Shown here piece by piece: positions 1 to 6,629 of a DNA stretch of 64,000 bases. The position numbers were made by a program, and so were the translations under genes. The DNA comes from a candidate division Hyd24-12 bacterium UBA6080 (lineage in GTDB: Bacteria; Fermentibacterota; Fermentibacteria; Fermentibacterales; JCC-6), in contig DIXM01000008.1 in assembly GCA_002436025.1 (NCBI GenBank), positions 87,564 to 151,563 on the forward strand. The letters are read 5' to 3'. Below the pieces are notes generated by a model. That model worked only from the letters and a program-made list of their open reading frames with translations, had not been told where the DNA came from and made no database searches. Position 1 is the stretch's first letter, and each line of letters starts with the position of its first letter.

Positions 1-23
1 GGGGGGGGGGGGGGGGGGGGGGG
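1..23. other. Poly-G run at contig edge
   Basis: The window opens with 23 consecutive G before ordinary coding sequence begins at position 24. The reading frame of the first gene is open right up to it, so the run replaces real sequence rather than being an intergenic element. Such runs are a known artefact of two-colour Illumina chemistry at read ends; that origin is inferred. Confidence 0.8.
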
Positions 24-1304
24 CATAAAAGCACTCCGCTTCTCACCATTCCCCTGATCCTTGTATCGAGTTCTTTCAGATTCCACTCGTTCACTGGGAT
101 GGAAACCACCCTTTCCTTCGCTTCAAACTCCCTGCTGATCCTCTCCGTGCTTCTATACGGCAGGAAGCCCGGTGCAAAAACCTTCATCGTTGTTCTTCTC
201 TGCTCGGTCTTCACCTTCACGGTTCGGCCCGACAACGGCGTTTACGCCCTCCTCTTCCCCTCCCTGTTCCTTCTGGCAGACGGCAGGATCAGGTTCAAGA
301 AAGCGCTGCTTCTGGCCGGTTTGTTCGCAGTGATGGCCGGAATCCTGCTTCTCGTTTACGCAGGACTGTTCGGCTCCGCCCTGCCCATCCCCTTTTATGC
401 AAAGTCCGGCGGATTCTTTCAGGGATACGCTGGCGCGGCAAACTGGAATGCGGTGGGATACATCCTGACCTTTCTTCGCGATACGGCCCCATTCACGGCT
501 GTCGTGATTCTTCTTGCCGGCAGGAAAAGGGCTCTCGAACTTCTGTCAGTGCTTGTACCCCTGTTCATCACCTTCATCTATTTCTCAAGCACCGTTCAGA
601 TCATGGGCTGGTTTGCCAGGTACTACTTCCCCTCCATCCCCTTTGTTGTGCTATCCGCATGGATCGTTCTGAAAGAGGCGATGTCGAAACGCATCCGCCT
701 TACTGCTGGTTACCTTGCGAAGAGAACCGCAGTTCTGCTTCTGGTTTTCCTTCCCGTCTTCTGCTCCCCGGTGCGAACCGGAGTGACGGGGCTTTGGGGC
801 AAAGCCCACTCACAGACAACGCTCTTCACGCCAGATACCGAATTCCGGACCCTCTCCGGAAGACTTCCCGAGAGTATTCCATGGTGGGATTCGATCCGCT
901 ACATGGCATCCCTTGTGGGGGAACTGCCCGAAGGTGTGACGGTCGCTGCATCTGAGCATGGCTATCTGGCTTCGGAGAACATGCACGCAGTAATAATTGA
1001 CATGGCAGGCCTTCACGACATTGAACTCGCCAGAGCAGGCTTCTCTTCAGGACGGATCCTCAGCCGGCAACCCGATCTTGTCTGGCTGCCCCACACCGAC
1101 TACACATGGTTCAGAAAGGCACTGCTCGACGATCCGGTGTTTCAGGACGGCTACGATTACTACCCGGGAGTGATGAACTACGGCGTTGCTTTACGGCGGG
1201 AATCACCCATTCACGACGAGATGCTTTCTGCCCTGGAATCTGTTTTTCGGAGAGCATGCCCGGGAGAAACCCTCAATGATTTCCTGGCAGTGCCGGCCAT
1301 ATGA
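24..1304 (+). CDS. GT-C type membrane glycosyltransferase, 5' truncated
   Basis: Polytopic membrane protein, probably a lipid-linked-sugar glycosyltransferase of the GT-C fold acting at the cytoplasmic membrane. An ATG lies at 99, but the frame is open upstream to position 24 and reads HSFTGMETTLSF across it. That matches the FSLMCMETSVLLP stretch inside the paralogue at 3439, so 99 is an internal Met and the N-terminus is lost at the contig edge. About nine hydrophobic segments are followed by a soluble C-terminal region with VAASEHGYLASEN and DMAGLHD, a layout seen in AftB-like bacterial GT-C proteins. The C-terminus GETLNDFLAVPAI has a close copy at 3300-3341. Family assignment is moderate; donor and acceptor are unknown. 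Confidence 0.72.
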   Translation, partial: HKSTPLLTIPLILVSSSFRFHSFTGMETTLSFASNSLLILSVLLYGRKPGAKTFIVVLLCSVFTFTVRPDNGVYALLFPSLFLLADGRIRFKKALLLAGLFAVMAGILLLVYAGLFGSALPIPFYAKSGGFFQGYAGAANWNAVGYILTFLRDTAPFTAVVILLAGRKRALELLSVLVPLFITFIYFSSTVQIMGWFARYYFPSIPFVVLSAWIVLKEAMSKRIRLTAGYLAKRTAVLLLVFLPVFCSPVRTGVTGLWGKAHSQTTLFTPDTEFRTLSGRLPESIPWWDSIRYMASLVGELPEGVTVAASEHGYLASENMHAVIIDMAGLHDIELARAGFSSGRILSRQPDLVWLPHTDYTWFRKALLDDPVFQDGYDYYPGVMNYGVALRRESPIHDEMLSALESVFRRACPGETLNDFLAVPAI

Positions 1305-1480
1305 AGATGCCATTGTCGGGCGGTTTTTATGCTGTGCATATAACTGGCAAAGAATTCTACGGAACGCGTCCTTTACAGGGGCATTGCTGAAAAGGGAATC
1401 AGGATCGGATCATGAAGCGCTTGGTGCACAAGTCATGGGTGTTTCCCGTTCTTCTAACCGCAGTATCGATGGAAGCAGGC
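1264..1480 (+). repeat. Diverged direct repeat, left copy
   Basis: This stretch covers the last codons of the first glycosyltransferase, the intergenic gap and the first ~20 codons of a further paralogue. It aligns almost without gaps to 3303-3495. Shared blocks include gatttcctggc, gccattgtcg, catataac, ggcaa and gtcatgggtgtt. It marks an old tandem gene duplication, not a mobile element. Confidence 0.75.
1412..1480 (+). pseudogene. 5' remnant of a third GT-C paralogue
   Basis: An ATG at 1412, behind an AAAAGGGAA ribosome site, begins MKRLVHKSWVFPVLL, close to the start of the intact gene at 3439 (KKRLVYWSWVFPILL). Similarity stops near 1480, after which the frame runs into unrelated sequence and ends at a TGA near 1580. 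This is the 5' end of a gene broken by the segment carrying the AAA ATPase. The gap to 1603 shows nothing else. Confidence 0.65.
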
Positions 1481-1603
1481 AGACAAGCAGGCGATAACCT
1501 TCGGAGCAAACCGGTATACAATTTCCAAATAATCGTTTCTGCGAAGAATTCCAAATCACCGGCGTGTTTGCTCGATCGATGAAAACGCTATTTAGCAGTT
1601 AAT

Positions 1604-2890
1604 TTACCGCTCTCTCAATACAGCAAAGCGTGGCTCCACTTTATAGAACTGGTTGCGTCCGGTTTTCTCGGCTCGGGAAACCAGATTCAAGCTCAGCCAG
1701 TTTTTCAAATACTTCTGGATCAATTGTTTACTTTTCCTGGAATGGGTTCCCAGTTCACTATTCGTGAAGCAGTTCAACTTCGCAGCTAGCAGAAACACCT
1801 CTTGCTCCGCTCCTTTTAGGACCCGTTTCATTTCACTGATTGCGATGCCCTGAAGCAAGGACATAGCTTGAATAATAGTTAATGGTTGGGCATAACTATC
1901 GGGCAAATGGCTGATCAATGAGGTGATTGAATTCATTATATAGCGAATTTTGCCTTCAAATATAGTATAGAGGTTCTCCACAACTTCAGTTGTCACAGGG
2001 ACAATCCATTTCTTACCTGGTGCAACCAGCAGGTGGTAACGTCGATCCATCACCATCTTGACTTCTGTGAGAGACAATGGTTCCAGATGTATAGGAGTAT
2101 CAAAAAAGATACTGCGTACACGAGGCAATGGAACAATAACTTTCTGAAACAATCCGGTGTTACCAACAAAGATGAAGTACACTCCCGGCTCCTGCAGTAT
2201 GTCACGGACAGACTCAAAGAAAGTCTTAAGATTTTCTGGTTCACGTACTCCAAGCTTGTCCAAATTGTCCAGGTGAAAAATGACACCAGAGTATCCGCGC
2301 CTCAGAACAAAACTGACCAAACGCCTGAAATACTGTCGTAGCAAGTCGTTTGTTACTTCACCGACTATTACTGCCTTTCCCTGTGTTCGACCCACCCCGG
2401 CACCGGTTCCCAGAATACTCAGTGTTGCATTGAATCCGCCAGTATCTTCTATATTAACGCCTACAAGGGCGGTAATCTCATGCAATAGCTCTTCTTTAAC
2501 AAATGACTTGTTGTTCATCTCCAAACGGATCCTTGATGAAAGACTGGCAAGAAGGTTGATTAGCAGACCTCTTTCATCCCAATTTGATTGCATCTCCAAT
2601 TCCAGTGCCGGGGAGAGCAGTTTGTGCTTCGCTGCCTTCTCCCAACATTGCCGGTGAAAATTCACGAATGTTGTCTTCCCAACACCTTGGTCACCTTCCA
2701 CAACAATCCGTCCACCACCAGGATTTCGAAGGAAATTCGTTATCAGGTCAGCAGTTGTGACTGACTCAGCTCGTGGAATGTAAGCCTCGTGCACGGACAA
2801 GGGTGCCGCCTTGCTAAGTGATAGAGCCATAGTATTGTAGGGATTACCAGTGAACCCATAGCGTTCCCAGAGATTTTGAGTTAGCTCCAC
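1604..2890 (-). CDS. Orphan AAA ATPase, Orc/Cdc6-like, with C-terminal winged helix
   Basis: A P-loop ATPase of 428 residues. Walker A reads EGDQGVGKTTF near residue 65, Walker B reads VIFHLDNLDKL near residue 205, and a sensor-like strand YFIFVGNTG follows. The C-terminal ~80 residues (FTNSELGTHSRKSKQLIQKY) look like a winged helix, as in Orc1/Cdc6-type ATPases that bind DNA. The start is GTG with AAGGG six bases upstream. The gene is visibly richer in A/T than its neighbours, has no partner gene, and sits inside a disrupted glycosyltransferase gene, so horizontal arrival is likely. Function is unknown: a defence or plasmid/phage-derived regulator is possible. Confidence 0.7.
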   Translation of the reverse strand: MELTQNLWERYGFTGNPYNTMALSLSKAAPLSVHEAYIPRAESVTTADLITNFLRNPGGGRIVVEGDQGVGKTTFVNFHRQCWEKAAKHKLLSPALELEMQSNWDERGLLINLLASLSSRIRLEMNNKSFVKEELLHEITALVGVNIEDTGGFNATLSILGTGAGVGRTQGKAVIVGEVTNDLLRQYFRRLVSFVLRRGYSGVIFHLDNLDKLGVREPENLKTFFESVRDILQEPGVYFIFVGNTGLFQKVIVPLPRVRSIFFDTPIHLEPLSLTEVKMVMDRRYHLLVAPGKKWIVPVTTEVVENLYTIFEGKIRYIMNSITSLISHLPDSYAQPLTIIQAMSLLQGIAISEMKRVLKGAEQEVFLLAAKLNCFTNSELGTHSRKSKQLIQKYLKNWLSLNLVSRAEKTGRNQFYKVEPRFAVLRER

Positions 2891-2902
2891 TTTTACCCTT
2901 TC

Positions 2903-2995
2903 GGTAAACCCAACGAGAGATACTCTGGTTTACCTTCCCAAGCAAGGATACCATAACCCGCAAGGTATACCATATCCGGTTTACCTTAGTTTACC
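2903..2995 (-). promoter_or_regulatory. Cluster of GGTAAAC boxes upstream of the AAA ATPase
   Basis: Four copies of GGTAAAC or its complement occur in 93 bases just upstream of the ATPase start: 2903-2910, 2927-2934, 2978-2985 and 2989-2995. The palindrome ggtatacc lies among them at 2964-2971. Density and position suggest operator sites, perhaps bound by the ATPase's own winged helix. That is inference. The rest of the gap to 3244 shows no gene or clear structure. Confidence 0.45.
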
Positions 2996-3244
2996 AATCT
3001 CTGCACAATTCTCCTGCTACCATGTTTCTAAAGCCACAAACACAACCCGGCACCTGATAACCTTGTCGAGAATAGGCCTCAGGTTACTGGGAGTCAATAC
3101 GGTTATCCGCACTTCAGAATAGACCAAACCACAACTGATCACTTGTTTTCCATTGTCATGGAGCAGTTGTTCCTCCCACCGTTCAAGGCATGCATAGCCT
3201 TGTACTTCTCACACTATTGAATAGTCTTGGATTGCCTATCTCTA

Positions 3245-3341
3245 ATGTTTCTGCCGCCTCTCAACAGCTTTTGGAACACACTCCCAGGGGACCCGTCCAG
3301 GTGAAAACCCCGGTGATTTCCTGGCCTTGCCGGTCATATGA
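3245..3341 (+). pseudogene. 3' remnant of the third GT-C paralogue
   Basis: Codons 3300-3341 read GENPGDFLALPVI followed by TGA, matching the end of the first gene (GETLNDFLAVPAI, TGA at 1302-1304). Weaker nucleotide similarity may extend back to about 3245, but the frame is broken there. With the 5' remnant at 1412-1480 this gives both ends of one gene now separated by about 1.8 kb of inserted sequence. Confidence 0.6.
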
Positions 3342-3495
3342 CAAGCCATTGTCGAGCGCTTTTCATGCTCTGCATATAACAGGCAACGATTTCTGCAAAC
3401 CGCGCCTTTTCCAGGGATACTGAAAAGGAAAACCGATTTTGATCAAAAAGCGTCTGGTATACTGGTCATGGGTGTTCCCCATTCTGCTCATGTCC
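3303..3495 (+). repeat. Diverged direct repeat, right copy
   Basis: Counterpart of 1264-1480: the end of one glycosyltransferase frame, an intergenic segment of similar length, and the start of the next paralogue. It shows that the intergenic unit was duplicated along with the gene. Confidence 0.75.
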
Positions 3496-4941
3496 CTGCT
3501 GTGCCGGTCGGTACTCACGCAAAGCGTGTTCCTGGGCGCCCAGGACGATGCCTTCTTCTACTTCCGCATCGCAGAAAACGCGGTACAGAAAGGCTTCTTC
3601 TCCTTTGACGGGCTGACCGTCACGAACGGGTTCCATCCCCTGTGGATGGGTCTTCTTACCGGGCTCAGGTACCTGTTCATGGATCCCCTGGCTTACCTGT
3701 CTGCAGCAGCGGTCCTGTCCATAACCCTTCTGGCCGTGTGTGGCATTCGTTTCGCGATTTTCGCCAGGGAAAGGTATTCCGCTCCCGTGCTTCTGGTGAC
3801 TCTTCTGCTGCTTCTGCGGTACTTGCGGGATTTCTCCCTGATGTGCATGGAGACCTCGGTCCTGCTGCCCTCAGCGTTCCTGCTTCTGATCTCGTTCGAC
3901 GGTCTGAAGGGGGATTCTGGCAGCGGGCGGTTGTGGACCCTGGGCGTTCTTGTCGCCCTCACAACTGCATCCAGGCTTGATTCAGCCCTGCTGTGCGCAA
4001 TTCTGGCCGTTTCGGCAGTTGCAACATGCGGACGGAGGGCTTTGCTTCCAATTCTGCTTCCGGGGACTGTACTGTTTCTGGGGTACGCCGTTCTGAACCA
4101 TTCCTTCATGGGAACGCCGGCTTCCGTATCGGGAATGATGAAGGCGTCGGGATTCGGCTTCAACAGGATCTTCGCGGAGCAGCTCTTTCAACTCGGAGAC
4201 CCCCTGGGTGTGCGGAGTCCGTGGGGTCTTTATCTTCTCTTCCTGCTGCTGGCTTTTCCGGTGTCATTCATGAGAACCATGCCTTCCGCGGCCAGGGTTT
4301 CCGGCGTGTTCCTCATATCCTTCACCCTTTGTCAGCTCTTTCTGTCCCAGTGGCGGCTCTGGTACTGGTACGCCTACCCGGCGGTCATCTTCCTTGCCTT
4401 CGGCCTGCCCCCGCTTCTGCAGAGTCTTTACGACAGGCTCGCACTGCCCGAAAGGGTCGGGCGCGTTTCTGCTTTTGTTCTGTTGATCGTCCTGTGCGGG
4501 TCATGCTTTTTCTGGGGGCTTGGCTACGGCGAAGTGGGTACGGATGACTTCAGATACAGGAACATGCTTATTGCTCTCGAACTGAACGAAACCCTCCCGG
4601 ACACCGCTGTTGTCGCAATGGGAGACAGGGCGGGCAGCTTCGCGTACTTCTTCCACGGGCATGTGGTTCAGGCCGAGGGACTGGCGGGCAACGCCGATCT
4701 CGGTGCCGCTGTAAGGTCGGGAACGCTGCAGCACTACCTCCACTCCGTGGGAACCGACTTCATCCTCAGTTGGACAGGGCCTCATCTGGTGGATGACTAC
4801 GAGTTCTGGACACTTGCGATACCGGACAGGGCGCAGTGCACGGCATTCAACAACATGATCACTGTTCGGGGCGCCGACGAGGTCGCACGCTGGCCGGGCA
4901 ATGAAGAGTCGGCCTTCCTCTGGAGCTTCCGTGAGAACTGA
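3439..4941 (+). CDS. GT-C type membrane glycosyltransferase
   Basis: Intact 500-residue polytopic membrane protein and paralogue of the truncated first gene. The N-terminal region carries GAQDDAFFYFRIAEN, whose acidic pair is typical of GT-C catalytic loops, then TNGFHPLWM and MCMETS; the same order occurs in AftB-like glycosyltransferases. A soluble C-terminal domain begins near residue 370. Start is TTG at 3439 with AAAAGGAAAA about eight bases upstream; the disrupted paralogue has ATG at the equivalent place. The stop overlaps the next gene's start, so the two are probably cotranscribed. Likely role is transfer of a sugar from a polyprenyl-phosphate donor to an envelope glycan; the substrate cannot be read. 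Confidence 0.75.
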   Translation: MIKKRLVYWSWVFPILLMSLLCRSVLTQSVFLGAQDDAFFYFRIAENAVQKGFFSFDGLTVTNGFHPLWMGLLTGLRYLFMDPLAYLSAAAVLSITLLAVCGIRFAIFARERYSAPVLLVTLLLLLRYLRDFSLMCMETSVLLPSAFLLLISFDGLKGDSGSGRLWTLGVLVALTTASRLDSALLCAILAVSAVATCGRRALLPILLPGTVLFLGYAVLNHSFMGTPASVSGMMKASGFGFNRIFAEQLFQLGDPLGVRSPWGLYLLFLLLAFPVSFMRTMPSAARVSGVFLISFTLCQLFLSQWRLWYWYAYPAVIFLAFGLPPLLQSLYDRLALPERVGRVSAFVLLIVLCGSCFFWGLGYGEVGTDDFRYRNMLIALELNETLPDTAVVAMGDRAGSFAYFFHGHVVQAEGLAGNADLGAAVRSGTLQHYLHSVGTDFILSWTGPHLVDDYEFWTLAIPDRAQCTAFNNMITVRGADEVARWPGNEESAFLWSFREN

Positions 4942-6136
4942 GTTGGTTCGTCCGCTTCTTGTGTGCGCACTTCTGGTTCCCGCCCTGCTTCTCTTCGCCG
5001 ACACCCTTTCGTACGGCTTCATGTCCGACGATTTTTATCTGGTTCACAGGGTCTCGAACGAGGGGTTCTTCACAGGGTGGGGCGGAGAGAACGGAGACCT
5101 GTACTTCAGGCCGCTTACCGTGTTCTCCTACTTCTCGGATTATCTCATCTACGGGCTGAACCCAGCGGGCTGGCACCTGACCAACGTGCTCTGGCACCTT
5201 GTGTGTTCATTGCTCGTATTCCTTCTGGCCAGGGTCATGTTGAAGGACGAGACGGCGGCATTCAGCGCAGCTTACCTGTTCCTCCTGCTTGCGTGCCACT
5301 CGGAATCGGTGGCATGGGTGTCGGGCAGGACCGACCTCCTGGCCACGGCGTTCTGCCTGGGGTCGGTGCTTGCCTTTTTAAGGAAGAGCCCTTGGGCGCT
5401 TTTTCTTTTTGCGGCCGGTCTTCTTGCGAAGGAGAGCGTTCTGATAACACCCCTTCTGTGGCTGGTCCTTGTCGTGAAAACCCCGGAGTGGGATTCCCGG
5501 GCCAAACGCCTTTTTGTGATCTCTCTTGTTGTGGTTCTGGTTTACACTGCTGCAAGGATCGTTCTGTCCGGGGGCGTGCCGTCCGGTGCAGGTGAGGTGT
5601 CCTTCTCCGTGGCTGCCGAAAGCACTGCGCGGTACATGTTCAGGGTGTTCGTTCCGCCGCTTTCCGAGGCGGCCCGGCCCTTCCTTGCCCGGAACCCCAT
5701 TGCGCTGCCGCTTTTCCTGCTCGTCACGACCGCGATCGCCTTGCTCTTCGCCCTTCGCAGGAACTTTGACCGAAGGACGTTCGCCGTCCTGGTCGCGGGG
5801 TTCTTCGTGTCACTCCTGCCGGTTGTCTTCATGAAGGTTTCGCTTCTCGACACACGGTCGGAACGGTTCCTTTACCTGCCGGGGGTTTTCGCTGTTCTGG
5901 CCCTTGCGAAATGGGCGTTCCAGGTCTTCGGGAAACGGACCGCCCTGGTCGTGCTGACAGCCTTGGCGCTCTTTCAGGGAGCCTTCCTCTACCGTTCCAA
6001 CATGAAGTGGAAAAGGGCGGGCGAAATGTGCACGGAGCTTATCCGGGAACCTGTCGCCTCCCCGCCTGAAACCTTCAGGGGCGCGTACGTGTTCATGAAC
6101 GGTTACGAAGAGGCTCTGCTGTTATTCGGGGAGTGA
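4931..6136 (+). CDS. TMTC/PMT-like membrane glycosyltransferase
   Basis: Polytopic membrane protein of about 401 residues. The first loop contains FMSDDFYLV, with the acidic pair expected of GT-C enzymes, then YFRPLTVFSYF and HSESVAWVSGRTDLLATAF, the hallmark pattern of TMTC-like O-mannosyltransferases, here without the TPR domain. I chose GTG at 4931, which follows a CTGGAG site and overlaps the previous stop by 11 bases. An in-frame ATG at 4901 would overlap by 41. Probably cotranscribed with the gene before it and working on the same glycan. Substrate unknown. Confidence 0.72.
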   Translation: MRTELVRPLLVCALLVPALLLFADTLSYGFMSDDFYLVHRVSNEGFFTGWGGENGDLYFRPLTVFSYFSDYLIYGLNPAGWHLTNVLWHLVCSLLVFLLARVMLKDETAAFSAAYLFLLLACHSESVAWVSGRTDLLATAFCLGSVLAFLRKSPWALFLFAAGLLAKESVLITPLLWLVLVVKTPEWDSRAKRLFVISLVVVLVYTAARIVLSGGVPSGAGEVSFSVAAESTARYMFRVFVPPLSEAARPFLARNPIALPLFLLVTTAIALLFALRRNFDRRTFAVLVAGFFVSLLPVVFMKVSLLDTRSERFLYLPGVFAVLALAKWAFQVFGKRTALVVLTALALFQGAFLYRSNMKWKRAGEMCTELIREPVASPPETFRGAYVFMNGYEEALLLFGE

Positions 6137-6149
6137 CAGGGACCCTGAC

Positions 6150-6629
6150 TCAGTTCACATCACCCAGGTAGACGGCCCTTGATGGAAGCGGCTTCGCAAG
6201 CATCGTGCGCAGGGGTGACGGGTAGAGCCGGTGGTGGGTGAGGGTTTCGAGGGGAAGCCATGCCACGCCGTCCTGATAGGGGTCGGGGCTCTCCCCAAGT
6301 TTTGGTGTCGCGCCGCGGGGAAGCGAGCACTTGAACATCAGTTCGATCTGGTGGGCTTCGCCGTCGGTCTTGGCGAACTCGTGGTGCGCGGCGATGTAAT
6401 CCCTTACGAAGAGAAGACGGCCCATCACCACACCGGTTCCAACCTCTTCCAGGCACTCCCTTTGCAGGGCCTGTTCAATGGTCTCGCCGTGGGACTGACC
6501 GCCCCCGGGAAGCATGTACCAGTCCCCCATCTCATCGCGGTTCCTCACGAGAAGCACCTGTCCCCTTGATATGATGACGGCCTTCACTGAAACCCTTACG
6601 GGCCGGGGGCCCTGGCTGAAGGGCTTCAC
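6150..6629 (-). CDS. Nudix hydrolase
   Basis: A 159-residue Nudix protein that would hydrolyse a nucleoside diphosphate linked to some other moiety. The Nudix box runs from GGGQSHGETIEQALQ into RECLEEVG, fitting GX5EX7REUXEEXGU with all catalytic acids present. The start is GTG at 6629, overlapping the TGA of parC (GTGA), so it is translated as the last gene of a parE-parC-nudix unit. Its 3' end faces the glycosyltransferase gene only 13 bases away. The exact substrate cannot be told. Confidence 0.85.
   Translation of the reverse strand: MKPFSQGPRPVRVSVKAVIISRGQVLLVRNRDEMGDWYMLPGGGQSHGETIEQALQRECLEEVGTGVVMGRLLFVRDYIAAHHEFAKTDGEAHQIELMFKCSLPRGATPKLGESPDPYQDGVAWLPLETLTHHRLYPSPLRTMLAKPLPSRAVYLGDVN

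Noticed and set aside
1..23. G-quadruplex or regulatory poly-G tract
   Set aside because: It interrupts an open reading frame at the very contig edge, and an unbroken 23-base run fits a sequencing artefact better.
2903..2995. CRISPR array
   Set aside because: The repeated unit is only seven bases and spacing is irregular (24, 51, 11 bases); there are no cas genes.
3190..3423. A 77-residue plus-strand reading frame
   Set aside because: It runs out of frame through the 3' remnant of the glycosyltransferase paralogue and the duplicated intergenic segment; no ribosome site or recognisable product.
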